A DNA stretch of 64,000 nt from an uncultured cyanobacterium (GTDB taxonomy: Bacteria > Cyanobacteriota > Cyanobacteriia > Cyanobacteriales > Nostocaceae). The notes under the pieces were generated by a model that worked only from the letters and a program-made list of their open reading frames with translations, was not told the DNA's origin and did no database searches. The stretch covers positions 34,958 to 98,957 of the forward strand of contig CAIVAU010000113.1 in the NCBI GenBank assembly GCA_903903925.1, written 5' to 3'. A program made the translations under genes and the position numbers. Positions 43,002 to 52,501 of this stretch are shown here, piece after piece; the first letter of the stretch is position 1, and the number at the start of each line of letters is the position of its first letter.

Positions 43002-44924
43002 CTAATCCCCCAACAAGTCGGTGATGGAAAATAGCCGCTCGCGGTCTAATTCCTGAAGCCGCATTTTTTCGGCATAGAATGCCTTATAATACGATTCCAG
43101 TTGCTCTGGTTCAACCTCTGGATTGTTCCACAGTTCTCGGAAGTGACGATACCGCTTTTCACGCAGGACTTGTTCCATACAGGCGATCGCTGCTTGAATC
43201 AGTTTTTCGTGATGAGAAAGCATTTCTTTCTGGGTCTTCTCATTTAAATGAAATAAATAGGACACTAACCCAATTTCCTCTGGATACTCTAGGCATGTTT
43301 CTTGTACGGTTGATATCAAGTTAGACTCTTCAGATGGAACATCTATAATCTGTTGCCACAAAAATCGGTGGTGAGAAAGGCTAAATTGCAAATCTCGCTC
43401 TTCTAAAGCGTCAACTATTGCCTGACGATGTTGTGGATAGTGTAAGTAAATCCGTAGTAATAAAGCCTCTGCCTCTTCTAAAAGAGTGCTTTCGGTGGTG
43501 GGGCGCGATAACCCTGTCTGTACAGTAGAGTTTGGTGTTTTAACTCCACGGCTGGGGCGGAGTTTGTCTCCACTCCCCTTTTGTGGCGCAATCTGAGTTA
43601 ATAAATTTTCTACTCGTAGGGGTTTAAGTCTGCTATCCCCAAAACTAAGTATTTCTGCACATTGATCGATATAATAGTCGCGAGTATCAATATTAGTAAT
43701 TTTCTTCAGTAATTTTACTGTATCCTGAGAGACTTGCTGAAAATCTGTAGCTTGTTTGAGGTCACGGTTTTTTGTGATTTGTTGAATCTGCCAATTGAGC
43801 CAGAGAGGAGCATTTGCCAATAGTTGTCGATAGTCTTCCGGCTGGTGTCCTTGCAAGTATTCATCAGCGTCTTTGCCATCGGGCAAGTTGAGAATCTTTA
43901 GCTGGACTTCACCCTGATATGCTAGGTCAGCAATTTCGCCGATCGCCCTTTCTGTTGCAAGAGTCCCAGCAGCATCAGCGTCAAAGTTGAGGATTAACTG
44001 TTTAGAATCAGTGTAGCGCAATACCTGTCTGACTTGTTCCATACTGAGGGCTGTACCAAGGGAGGCGACAACGTTGCTAATACCAGCAGCGTGGAGGGCG
44101 ATCGCATCAAAATATCCTTCTACCACCACAGCTTGGTCTTGCTGGGAAATTGTCGCTTTAGCTTTGTCGAGGGCAAATAAAGTTTTACCCTTGATAAAAA
44201 CTTCAGTTTCTGGTGAATTTAAATACTTCGGTTGCTCCGAACCTAAAGTTCTACCACCAAAGGCAATAACTCGACCCAGTACGTCATGGATGGGAATGAT
44301 GATGCGATCGCGAAACACATCATAATAACCGCCTGCCTCCTTGCGTGGTTTAATCAATCCTGCTTGTTCCACGAGTTGCACTGGGTAGCGTTTATCGTCC
44401 ACCAGATAACGATAGAGGGTTTCCCAGCCTGCAGGAGCATATCCGATCGCGAACTGCTGAATTGTTTCTTCCCTCAATTGGCGTTGTTGCAGATATAGCA
44501 TTGCCTGATCTCTGCTATGCTTGAGAGCGTGTTGATAAAACTGTGCGGCAGAAGCGAGAACTTCATAAAGTTGCTCTCGCAGAGATATCTGACGCTGCAA
44601 TTCTTGCCTTTGTTCAGGTTCTAAGGTTTTGACTGACACTTGGTAACGCCGTGCTAAATCCAGCACCACCTCAGCAAAAGAACGCTTCTCCAAGTCCATC
44701 AGAAACTTCAGGGCATTTCCTGCAGCTTGACAGCCAAAGCAGTAGTACATTTGCTTAGTCTGACTCACAGTGAAACTAGGAGTTTTTTCTGAGTGGAAGG
44801 GACACAAACCCACATAGTCCTTCCCGCGCTTGCGTAAGACGACATGTTCCGAGACGACATCGTAAACATCAGCCCGTTGTTTAACTTCTTCGATCGTATC
44901 TGGATGCAAGCGGGGTATTTGCAT
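43002..44924 (-). CDS. dnaG: DNA primase
   Basis: About 640 residues from the ATG at 44924 (MQIPRLHPDTIEEVKQRADV). The N-terminal zinc ribbon is CPFH...CFGC (GLCPFHSEKTPSF, YYCFGCQAAGN). The RNA-polymerase/TOPRIM core includes QAVVVEGYFDAIALHAAG and LILNFDADAAGTLATERA, with the acidic metal-binding residues. The C-terminal part (about 400-640) is the helicase-binding region and is poorly conserved, as usual. It makes RNA primers at the replication fork. Confidence 0.96.
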   Translation of the reverse strand: MQIPRLHPDTIEEVKQRADVYDVVSEHVVLRKRGKDYVGLCPFHSEKTPSFTVSQTKQMYYCFGCQAAGNALKFLMDLEKRSFAEVVLDLARRYQVSVKTLEPEQRQELQRQISLREQLYEVLASAAQFYQHALKHSRDQAMLYLQQRQLREETIQQFAIGYAPAGWETLYRYLVDDKRYPVQLVEQAGLIKPRKEAGGYYDVFRDRIIIPIHDVLGRVIAFGGRTLGSEQPKYLNSPETEVFIKGKTLFALDKAKATISQQDQAVVVEGYFDAIALHAAGISNVVASLGTALSMEQVRQVLRYTDSKQLILNFDADAAGTLATERAIGEIADLAYQGEVQLKILNLPDGKDADEYLQGHQPEDYRQLLANAPLWLNWQIQQITKNRDLKQATDFQQVSQDTVKLLKKITNIDTRDYYIDQCAEILSFGDSRLKPLRVENLLTQIAPQKGSGDKLRPSRGVKTPNSTVQTGLSRPTTESTLLEEAEALLLRIYLHYPQHRQAIVDALEERDLQFSLSHHRFLWQQIIDVPSEESNLISTVQETCLEYPEEIGLVSYLFHLNEKTQKEMLSHHEKLIQAAIACMEQVLREKRYRHFRELWNNPEVEPEQLESYYKAFYAEKMRLQELDRERLFSITDLLGD

Positions 44925-45037
44925 TGCTTTCAACAACTAACACTTGATCGTATTATATTCTTGTTGCGAAATTAAGATTGTTGTATACAATCACTTAGGC
45001 TTAAATACTATACATACGATACAAGGAACTACTGAAG

Positions 45038-46390
45038 ATGGGACGTATTTTTATTTCGGCAGCTCATGGAGGCAAAGAGGCAGGAGTCATAGATCCAGGC
45101 TCAATTGCTGGTGGTACAACCGAAGCGCGGGAAATGATTCTGCTGCGAGATTTAATTGTGCCAGAATTGAGGGCACGTAATTTTGAAGTTTTGGCAGTGC
45201 CTGATAATTTAAATACAAAGCAAATTATCCCCTGGATCAATTCTCGCTCTCGTCACGGTGATGTAGCCATAGAAATTCATGCTGATGCTGCTACCAGTCC
45301 TTCTGTCCGTGGGGCTAGCGTCTTTTATATTGCGCACAATGATAACCGCAGGACTGAGGCTGAACTCCTTCTGGTAGGGCTGTTGCGCCACGTACCCCAG
45401 TTGCCAAATCGGGGAATTAAACCAGATACAGCTTCTGGATTGGGAAGCTTGGCTTTCTGTCGCCAAACGGCAATTCCTTCTTTGTTGATACTAGTGGGCT
45501 TTCTGACCAGCCCAGACGATCGCTCTTTATTGCAGAATCGCCGCCGTGACTTTGCCTTAGGAATCGCCGATGGACTGACATCTTGGAGTCGTGTCGTTGA
45601 CCCTGGTTCTGGAAAACCCTCTCAAGCAGCTTATTCAGTGATCAATATCAACATGAATGGGCAAAATTACTCAGAACAAGGGATACTAGTTAATGGTAAT
45701 GCTTATATCCCTATTGACTTGGTCGATCAGTTGCAGATTGATTTATCGAAAGCACCAGATGTCCGCCGCCTCACCTATCGTCACGTTGTTTATGTCAAAG
45801 CAATTGAACTGCGAGAGTTTCATGTTGCTGTCTCTTGGGATAGTGAGAATCAAACTGTTCGATTGCGGTCCAATTTGCAAATTTCTCCTGCTCAATTGGA
45901 CAAGATTATGTCACCTGGCAATACCTCAGAAGTACAATTGCAGCTATTTTTGAAAAATCATAATGAAAATGCCCTCAAGCAATTTCCCGACTTGCCGAAA
46001 CTCTATCGGGAAGAAGCCTCTTTAGAGGGTGTAAGCTATGACATCGCCTTCTGTCAAATGTGTGTTGAAACCGGATTTTTACGGTTTGGTGGCGAAATCA
46101 ATCCGGAGCAAAACAACTTTGCCGGCTTAGGCTCTATTGGTGGTAGTTCGGAGACGGCGTCGTTTGATAGTGCTAGAATTGGGGTTCAAGCGCACATCCA
46201 ACACTTGAAAGCTTACGCTAGTCTAGAACCTCTAGTGCAGGAAGTCGTTGATCCACGATTTCGCTTTGTTACACGCGGTGTTGCTCCATTAATAGAGCAG
46301 TTATCAGGCCGTTGGTCAGCCGATACGGAGTATGGCGCTAAGATTAAAGCAATGCTGAAACAGCTGTATGAGTCAGCGGGATTGCTTTAA
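45038..46390 (+). CDS. Cell-wall hydrolase: amidase_3-like plus glucosaminidase domain
   Basis: The 450-residue protein lacks a signal peptide. Residues 1-190 are an N-acetylmuramoyl-L-alanine amidase_3-like fold with zinc ligands His10 (SAAHGG), Glu29 and the His of EIHADAATS. The catalytic Glu usually found before GFLT is replaced by Leu (LILVGFLTSPDD). A middle region resembles a copper-amine-oxidase N-terminal-like repeat (VNGNAYIPIDLVDQLQ). The C-terminal 150 residues carry a glucosaminidase/lysozyme-like domain (ETGFLRFGGEINPEQNNFAG). The stop overlaps the panE stop on the other strand. Confidence 0.8.
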   Translation: MGRIFISAAHGGKEAGVIDPGSIAGGTTEAREMILLRDLIVPELRARNFEVLAVPDNLNTKQIIPWINSRSRHGDVAIEIHADAATSPSVRGASVFYIAHNDNRRTEAELLLVGLLRHVPQLPNRGIKPDTASGLGSLAFCRQTAIPSLLILVGFLTSPDDRSLLQNRRRDFALGIADGLTSWSRVVDPGSGKPSQAAYSVININMNGQNYSEQGILVNGNAYIPIDLVDQLQIDLSKAPDVRRLTYRHVVYVKAIELREFHVAVSWDSENQTVRLRSNLQISPAQLDKIMSPGNTSEVQLQLFLKNHNENALKQFPDLPKLYREEASLEGVSYDIAFCQMCVETGFLRFGGEINPEQNNFAGLGSIGGSSETASFDSARIGVQAHIQHLKAYASLEPLVQEVVDPRFRFVTRGVAPLIEQLSGRWSADTEYGAKIKAMLKQLYESAGLL

Positions 46391-47328
46391 CCTACTCTTA
46401 TTTTCTCATCCAAAAACTTTAGCTGCTGGTATATACAGCTAATCTGCGGTAAATCTACACCTGCTGCTTGCGCCTTCCGTAATGGGTTCCCAAAAATTGC
46501 TTCTACTTCCAAAGGACGCCTTTCGTCGTAGTCAATTTTCATGCTGGTACGATAAGGCTTCATCTTTACAGTGTAATCGAGCATTGTTTGAATGAAGCTA
46601 TCAGGAATGATGCGTCCGCAACTTTTGGCCCCTGCTGCAACTTCATGCATCAACTGTTCAACTAATTTGCGGGTGTGGACATAGGACATTAATTCATCTG
46701 TTCTCGCGTTGAGAATGACAGAAAGTCCATTATAGGGAATATTCCACACCAATTTTTTCCATCGCCCTAGTAATAAGTCTTCAGCTAATTCTATTGAAAT
46801 ACCAGCACTCTTCAAGTCATCGCCAATTTGCCGCATCTTCTCTGTAATCCCAGTAGGCTCATAGTCAACAGCATATCCCCCTAAAGTCATGTGTCCATAG
46901 TCGAGGTGGCGGATATGTCCTGGTCCAACTTTATTGGAACAGAGAAAACACAGCCCACCAATAATGCTAGTTCTACCAACTATTTTGGTAACTTCTTCTT
47001 CCACCCCCAATCCATTTTGCAATACCAACACTACCCCATTATCCCTGACGACAGGCGGTAACATCTGCGGCAATAAATGGTTTTGTGTCGTCTTTAGTGC
47101 TACCACTACCACATCGCACGGTGGCATTTTTTCGACATCATTGTAGGCGTTGACTTGAGTCAGGGTGAAATCACCATCTTTTGACTCAATAACCAAACCA
47201 GATTTACTGACATATTCATAATCACTCTTCAGCAAAAAGTGGATATCTAAACCAGCTTTTTGCAGTTTGGCACCATAAAAGCCACCTAATGCACCAGTTC
47301 CTAGAATGGCGTAACTACGCTGAGACAT
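46387..47328 (-). CDS. panE: 2-dehydropantoate 2-reductase
   Basis: About 313 residues from the ATG at 47328 (MSQRSYAILGTGALGGFYGA). The Rossmann nucleotide-binding motif GTGALGGFYG is N-terminal and VVVALKTTQ closes the cofactor domain. LLGRWKKLVWNIPYNGLSVI carries the catalytic Lys/Asn. It reduces ketopantoate to pantoate with NADPH in CoA synthesis. ApbA/PanE paralogues with other ketoacid substrates exist, so the substrate is inferred. A MITE-like element lies 65 bp upstream of its start. Confidence 0.85.
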   Translation of the reverse strand: MSQRSYAILGTGALGGFYGAKLQKAGLDIHFLLKSDYEYVSKSGLVIESKDGDFTLTQVNAYNDVEKMPPCDVVVVALKTTQNHLLPQMLPPVVRDNGVVLVLQNGLGVEEEVTKIVGRTSIIGGLCFLCSNKVGPGHIRHLDYGHMTLGGYAVDYEPTGITEKMRQIGDDLKSAGISIELAEDLLLGRWKKLVWNIPYNGLSVILNARTDELMSYVHTRKLVEQLMHEVAAGAKSCGRIIPDSFIQTMLDYTVKMKPYRTSMKIDYDERRPLEVEAIFGNPLRKAQAAGVDLPQISCIYQQLKFLDEKIRVG

Positions 47329-47392
47329 TTTGCTCACAAAAAGATTTTTCTATGATCATCATAAGGTGAATCAAGACCACGTAGTAGACATA

Positions 47393-47509
47393 TATAGCAG
47401 TCCTAAATGATTTGTAAACACTTCGTTAAGATTGTTGACTGCTGACTGTCAACCGTTAACAGTCAACAGCCCTGCATGATTTGTTTACAACTCAAATAGG
47501 ATTGTTATA
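47393..47509. repeat. 117-bp MITE with long terminal inverted repeats
   Basis: The left end TATAGCAGTCCTAAATGATT and the right end (inverse TATAACAATCCTATTTGAGT) form about 27-bp imperfect inverted repeats, each continuing into TTGTAAAC. An inner hairpin (GTTGACTG...CAGTCAAC, about 47432-47467) fills the middle. Non-coding. It looks like a mobile miniature element upstream of panE. Confidence 0.75.
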
Positions 47510-47522
47510 TCCTAGAAAGAGT

Positions 47523-47611
47523 AGTAGAGCGTCCCAACCTTGGATGCCCGAGAAAGCATGAAGTTTCTGATTGACGAAGATTTATCACCTTGGGGTCTAC
47601 AGGCGGATTAA
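47523..47611 (+). pseudogene. Remnant of a DUF5615-type toxin and its antitoxin end
   Basis: The ATG at 47558 reads MKFLIDEDLSPWGLQAD and then stops at 47611. MKFLIDEDLSP is the N-terminal strand and acidic loop of PIN-like DUF5615 toxins. The reading just upstream in another frame ends in ...QPWMPEKA followed by TGA, overlapping this ATG by 4 nt, like a broken antitoxin-toxin join. Everything after residue 12 is lost. Confidence 0.5.
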
Positions 47612-47660
47612 TGAAATGTAACACAACTATAATCAAAATAACTCCGCCTTCATTGACTCA

Positions 47661-48266
47661 ATGACATATATCTCCCCAAAAACGCTCACCAAAGAAGATT
47701 TTCTCTCCCAATACCGCAACAATCCCCGCTATGAATTGGCAGACGGAGAACTCATTGACATGGAACCGACTGGTCCCCACGAAACGGTGAGTGGTAAACT
47801 TGCAACCCAAATTGGTATTTACCTTGTTACTGAACAACTTCCCTGGTTTATTCCTCGTACTTGTTTAATTTACCCTTTTGCAGATGCTGCTACAGCTCGT
47901 CGTCCTGATGTCGTCGTTTTGGATGAAACTGTTCTTGATCGTGAACCCCTTTGGGAGCGAGAACCTGTGATTACGATGGGACGTTCGATTAAACTGGTGG
48001 TGGAAGTTGTTAGCACTAACTGGGAAACCGACTATGCGAGGAAAGTTGAGGAATATGCACTCTTAGGGATTCCTGAATATTGGATTGTGGATTATCGAGG
48101 GTTGGGCGGTGTGGCATTTATTGGTAAACCCAAACAACCTACTTTCACTGTCTGTCAACTAATTGAAGATACCTATACTCAACAACAATACCGACTCAAC
48201 CAATCAATTAATTCACCACTTTTGCCTAGTCTTCAGCTTCGCTTAAATGATATCCTTCCTCGTTGA
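47661..48266 (+). CDS. Uma2 family endonuclease-fold protein
   Basis: The 201-residue product has the Uma2/DUF820 restriction-endonuclease-like fold. Motifs are YELADGELIDMEPTGPHE, RRPDVVVLDE (catalytic Asp) and KLVVEVVSTNWETDYARKVE (ExV...K). EEYALLGIPEYWIVDYRG is the family closing segment. These proteins are massively repeated in cyanobacterial genomes. Their role is unknown. Confidence 0.88.
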   Translation: MTYISPKTLTKEDFLSQYRNNPRYELADGELIDMEPTGPHETVSGKLATQIGIYLVTEQLPWFIPRTCLIYPFADAATARRPDVVVLDETVLDREPLWEREPVITMGRSIKLVVEVVSTNWETDYARKVEEYALLGIPEYWIVDYRGLGGVAFIGKPKQPTFTVCQLIEDTYTQQQYRLNQSINSPLLPSLQLRLNDILPR

Positions 48267-48346
48267 GGATGGCAGAATGATTGGGGCAATGTCAATGGAT
48301 GGCATGATCGCAGCCATGACTTTTCAATGAGGCACAGATGCCATTT

Positions 48347-48718
48347 TTATCCACGTCTTATTGGTAAAATCCTTGCCCTGGATTGGGCTTTGTCAACGGT
48401 AACTAAAGCGCCCTGCTCCAGTTCTTCTTCAAACTGGTGTAAAGCAGAGATTACAAGATTTTCAATACTGTTCGGTAAAATATCCTGCGTCCGTACTTGA
48501 ATGACACTGGGTGTTTCTACTCCCGTTGCTGCTAACAGAGAACCAAAATCTAAATTGTGGGTCAAGACAATGTATCCTTTAGCTCTTGCCCACTCCATAA
48601 TTACCATGTCCTTCTCACGGGGGTCGCCGACATGAGACCAGTGGACAGCTTCAATATCGTATTTCTCGAAAACCTTTACCCAATCTGGGGACAGGTTCAT
48701 GTCAATTAATATTTTCAT
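48347..48718 (-). CDS. DUF5615 PIN-like toxin
   Basis: The 123-residue product opens MKILIDMNLSPDWVKVFEKY and has VLTHNLDFGSLLAATG, the PIN-like acidic loop of DUF5615/Mut7-type proteins. The ATG overlaps the stop of the DUF433 antitoxin gene by 4 nt, giving the usual coupled pair. It probably acts as an RNase toxin. Confidence 0.82.
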   Translation of the reverse strand: MKILIDMNLSPDWVKVFEKYDIEAVHWSHVGDPREKDMVIMEWARAKGYIVLTHNLDFGSLLAATGVETPSVIQVRTQDILPNSIENLVISALHQFEEELEQGALVTVDKAQSRARILPIRRG

Positions 48719-48945
48719 GCTGTCTTTAAGGGGACTTCAATTTCTTCTGCTCGCCAAGCAGCATAGGCAAGTGCTTCATATATATCTGCTGGTTCTAAGT
48801 AGGGATATGCTGCCAGGATATCGTTGTTGGTATATCCTGATGCCATTAAACCAACGATTGTACCAACGGTGACACGCATCCCCCGAATGCAGGGTTTACC
48901 GCCCATTACTTCTGGGTTGCGGGTAATTCTGGTGAGGTTTTGCAT
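48715..48945 (-). CDS. DUF433 antitoxin
   Basis: About 76 residues from the ATG at 48945 (MQNLTRITRNPEVMGGKPCI). RGMRVTVGTIVGLMASGYTN is the DUF433 winged-helix DNA-binding core. A longer frame begins at 48987 but would overlap the PAP2 gene. It forms a toxin-antitoxin module with the DUF5615 gene that follows by a 4-nt overlap. Confidence 0.82.
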   Translation of the reverse strand: MQNLTRITRNPEVMGGKPCIRGMRVTVGTIVGLMASGYTNNDILAAYPYLEPADIYEALAYAAWRAEEIEVPLKTA

Positions 48946-48983
48946 ACGAGCTTTTTCCTTTTTTTTTATGCTACTGTAAGAAG

Positions 48984-49754
48984 TCATTCAACTTCCTCAC
49001 CAACCAATTGGGTTTCCTCAGGACGTAATGTCGTCTCATTGAGAGGTTGAGCTTCATTAACCGTACTGGCTTTTGTCAAATGCGGTTTGAGGATCAGACT
49101 AACGCCAATTGCCCACGCGACTGAAACCATCCAACCTGCCAGGATATCACTGGGAAAGTGAACCCCCAAGTAAAGTCTTGTCCAGCCGATCGCCACTACG
49201 AACAAGCTTCCAAGAATCAGCACCAACCAGCGCCATGCACTTCCCCAGGTCAAGATTACCAAGGCGGCTACGAGTGCCATACTTCCCATTGCATGGTTGC
49301 TAGGAAATGCATAACCCAATTCTGGAGTGGGTGAATCCCACAGGTGGGGACGGACTCGATGGATTAATTCTTTGGCTGTACGGTTGACAAAACTGCTTCC
49401 CACTACTGTAGTCAGCAGATAAGTTAGCGATCGCCACCGTCTCATAAACAAAAATGCCAGCCCAATGACACCGACAATTGCCGACACAACTCGAAATTTC
49501 CCAAACTTAGTCAGTGTTGTAGCAAAAACATCTAGTTGCGGTTGTGATGTTGTGTGAATTGCTTCTAGGATTGGCACATCCCACGGAAAACCGCCTTCAT
49601 TCTGCCACACCTCTAGTGCGAGCAATCCAAAGATTTGCAGAGGTAAATAGACGCCGATGAATAGCAACAGCAGGGAACGCCAATTGGCAAGGATCAGTTG
49701 CCGGAAGAAGTTGAGAAAAGACTCAAAAAATTTGCTCAGGTTAGTTTGAAACAT
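48984..49754 (-). CDS. PAP2-family membrane phosphatase
   Basis: About 256 residues from the ATG at 49754 (MFQTNLSKFFESFLNFFRQL). The three signature blocks are KELIHRVRP, PSNHAMGS and RLYLGVHFPSD, with six TM helices. Members dephosphorylate phosphatidate, undecaprenyl diphosphate or related lipids at the membrane. The C-terminal tail is acidic. The exact substrate is not predictable. Confidence 0.88.
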   Translation of the reverse strand: MFQTNLSKFFESFLNFFRQLILANWRSLLLLFIGVYLPLQIFGLLALEVWQNEGGFPWDVPILEAIHTTSQPQLDVFATTLTKFGKFRVVSAIVGVIGLAFLFMRRWRSLTYLLTTVVGSSFVNRTAKELIHRVRPHLWDSPTPELGYAFPSNHAMGSMALVAALVILTWGSAWRWLVLILGSLFVVAIGWTRLYLGVHFPSDILAGWMVSVAWAIGVSLILKPHLTKASTVNEAQPLNETTLRPEETQLVGEEVE

Positions 49755-50062
49755 TCCCAGAACTTTGTAACGAGTGTGTACACAAATTAACCGTAGAGAC
49801 GCGATATTTCTCACGCCTTTATCAGTTTATCTGTTGCAATCACTGATCGCATCTTGCGCCAGTTCTATTTCCCACCTGTGATTTTTTTTGATGATTTATT
49901 GTCGCAAATCCTCGCCAGCACTGAGTCCTACCCTAGACGATACGCACTACCTTGCACAAAGCACGGTAATACAATCGGAATAATGTACTTATCATAGAGA
50001 TAAATGCACTAACTTCTGGTTAGAACCTCAAGCAGCATCAAACCCTGTATCAGGACAGCATC

Positions 50063-50857
50063 ATGGATCATTCATTTCTACCACTGTTCAGCTTCTTTGT
50101 TGGCATTATCGTTGGGTTAACAGGAATTGGCGGCGCATCCCTGATTACGCCAATGTTGATTTTTGTGTTCCAAGTTCCGCCTGCGATCGCTGTCAGTTCT
50201 GACGTTGTGGCTGCGACATTGATGAAATCAGTTGGCAGCTTCAAACACTGGCAACAGAAAACCCTTGACACAAAGACAGTTCAATGGCTGGCATTAGGAA
50301 GTGTTCCTGGCTCACTGTTTGGGGTAGGAATTTTGTACCGCATCAAGCAAACTGGAGAGCATAACCTCAATGACATCCTACTCAACTTAGTTGGAATGAT
50401 GATTCTATTGGTCACGTCGTTAGCACTGACACAATTGATGCTGTTGACTTTTTTCCCCAAGTTGAAATTACCCGAACTGCCAAAGTTAGACTTAGATGCC
50501 TACTCAGGTCGGTTTCTGGCAATCTGTTTGGGAGCAACTTTAGGCTGTTTGGTAGGTCTAACTAGTGTGTCCTCTGGTTCGATGTTTGCATTGGCACTGA
50601 TTGCCTTTTTCCCGTTAGATACTCATAAATTAGTAGGTACAGATATTTCACAAGCCGCTATCTTACTAGCTTTTACTTCCCTCGGACACCTTACCCTTGG
50701 AACAGTTGATTGGAATCTGGTATTGCCGATATGGTTAGGCTCTGTACCTGGGGTGTTGATAGGTGCTAAGCTTTGCCAGATCGCTCCTCAACGCCCACTT
50801 CGGTTTGTCATTTATACAATCTTACTGATGGTAAGTTACAAGATTGTGAGTTGTTAG
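50063..50857 (+). CDS. TauE/SafE-family membrane permease
   Basis: The 264-residue protein has about eight TM helices, including GIIVGLTGIGGASLITPMLI and AICLGATLGCLVGLTSVSSG, two copies of the GLTGxGG-like motif of this family (DUF81). These export sulfite, sulfoacetate or other anions. The gene lies before a cadD-like gene on the same strand, but a hairpin repeat separates them. The substrate is unknown. Confidence 0.82.
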   Translation: MDHSFLPLFSFFVGIIVGLTGIGGASLITPMLIFVFQVPPAIAVSSDVVAATLMKSVGSFKHWQQKTLDTKTVQWLALGSVPGSLFGVGILYRIKQTGEHNLNDILLNLVGMMILLVTSLALTQLMLLTFFPKLKLPELPKLDLDAYSGRFLAICLGATLGCLVGLTSVSSGSMFALALIAFFPLDTHKLVGTDISQAAILLAFTSLGHLTLGTVDWNLVLPIWLGSVPGVLIGAKLCQIAPQRPLRFVIYTILLMVSYKIVSC

Positions 50858-50892
50858 TTGTTGGTAGTAGTTTATGTCATTAATTTTGCTGG

Positions 50893-50940
50893 GTAGTGCG
50901 AGCCGGAAAGCTCGCTTCGTGAGCGTCTCGCTCACACTAC
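50893..50940. repeat. Hairpin repeat GTAGTGCGAGC...GCTCACACTAC
   Basis: GTAGTGCGAGC pairs with GCTCACACTAC at the outside, and GAGC/GCTC and GTGAGC/GCTCAC units nest inside. The short element lies between the TauE-like and CadD-like genes. It is a dispersed intergenic repeat or terminator. Confidence 0.55.
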
Positions 50941-51064
50941 CAACCCATCAGAACTAATGACACGGACTACTAGTAGAGAGCCGATTAACCCTTGCCTGTA
51001 AAATTATTTAGTTGTTAGTTGTTCAAGCTTTTGATCTTCCAACTCCTAACTAAGGATACAAGCA

Positions 51065-51766
51065 ATGAACTGGTTAGTCACTGCAATTAGCACAGGGGTA
51101 GTTGCCTTTTGTGCCACTAATATCGATGATATCGTCATCCTGTTGCTGTTTTTTTCTCAGGTAAATGCTACTTTTACGATTAGGCACATCGTTGCAGGTC
51201 AGTATCTAGGCTTCACAGCACTCATTGTGACCAGTCTTCCCGGCTTATTCGGAGGTCTTTTTATATCACAACATTGGCTTGGATTACTTGGGTTGCTCCC
51301 AATCGCTCTAGGTCTTAGCAGTTTAGTTAATCGACAACAAGATTTCTTAGAGGAAGTCCTAGAAGAAACAGAGCAATCTGAAGATGCAAACATTGCTAGT
51401 TTTCTTTCTCCCCAAACTTACAGTGTGGCAGTTGTCACTGTTGCTAATGGTAGCGACAATATTAGCGTCTACCTGCCGTTATTTGCCAGTAGCGACTTAG
51501 GACATTTTTTGATAATTATAGTGGTCTTCTTTTTATTAATAGGAATTTGGTGCTACACAGCTTACAAACTAACCCACCAAAAAGCCATAGCTCATGTCCT
51601 GACTCGCTATGGCAATCATCTCGTGCCTTTTGTTTTGATAGGATTGGGTATTTTTATTGTATTAAAAAGTGGGGCTTTGAGTCTAACAAAGCTAGTTGCT
51701 GTCTGCATATGTTTGATAGTTATAGTGAGAAATAATGTGGGTTCGGATGAAATTAAAGAAAATTAA
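51065..51766 (+). CDS. CadD-type cadmium resistance transporter
   Basis: The 233-residue product has five or six TM helices and starts ISTGVVAFCATNIDDIVILL, the CadD opening with NxDD. A second NGSDNISVYLPLFAS repeats the D/N polar signature. Family members (LysE superfamily) export divalent metal or other cations. It may form an operon with the upstream permease. Metal specificity is inferred from homology only. Confidence 0.82.
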   Translation: MNWLVTAISTGVVAFCATNIDDIVILLLFFSQVNATFTIRHIVAGQYLGFTALIVTSLPGLFGGLFISQHWLGLLGLLPIALGLSSLVNRQQDFLEEVLEETEQSEDANIASFLSPQTYSVAVVTVANGSDNISVYLPLFASSDLGHFLIIIVVFFLLIGIWCYTAYKLTHQKAIAHVLTRYGNHLVPFVLIGLGIFIVLKSGALSLTKLVAVCICLIVIVRNNVGSDEIKEN

Positions 51767-51920
51767 AAAAGGAGTCAGGATGAATTGAGGTACTTAAACC
51801 CAATACCCTGGCAAATCTGTTGTCAAATGGCTATTTAAGTTCTTCAACAATCATCGTTTGAAAAACCCTTGATTGCAGGTTTGAGCGTTTATAATTGCAG
51901 GCTCTTACACTTACACTTAG

Positions 51921-52108
51921 ATGGCAATTAAGCCCTCATCACTCATCGCTCCAATTACCGTCATGTTTTTGCCTTTATTACCCGGTCGCTCATCATAGAC
52001 TCTTTTGCCATCAATACCTCTGCCATAGTATCTTGTCATCGCCAGGTTTACGCCTGTTTCATCAATGAATATAAGGTTGGTATTATCTGCCTTATCAGGT
52101 TATTTACT
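51921..52108 (-). mobile_element. IS630-family transposase fragment
   Basis: Minus-strand reading gives KADNTNLIFIDETGVNLAMT followed by RYYGRGIDGKRVYDERPGNK and MTVIGAMSDEGLIAI. FIDETG is the first catalytic Asp segment of IS630-type DDE transposases. Both ends of the gene are missing; no terminal repeats are seen. Confidence 0.75.
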
Positions 52109-52501
52109 TGTACCCCACATGGATCTGCTTGTGGGTTTTATTGCTGCAACTACTTCACACATTGGATTTTACGGGATTTGAGTAACCTTGTACCCCTGTG
52201 AACGTTTACGAAATAATAAGCCTTCGGAGGAAACCGAACCGTATTAATATCAGCATAACTAGCAACTTGGGTTAGTATTTCGTCTCAAAGTATAAGTCAG
52301 AATACGTACATTAAATAAACACTAGTTAGTATATATATCTATAAATATATCTTTTATTAAACAATGATTATCCGCTAATATATCTAATTTACAAATTGAC
52401 AAACAAAAAATGTAGTGATAACTTCAAAGTTAATAGGACTTACGAATTGGTAGGAAATAGAGTTTGGGTAAATCTGGATGCAGAGGGATCTATGGGTCAG
52501 T

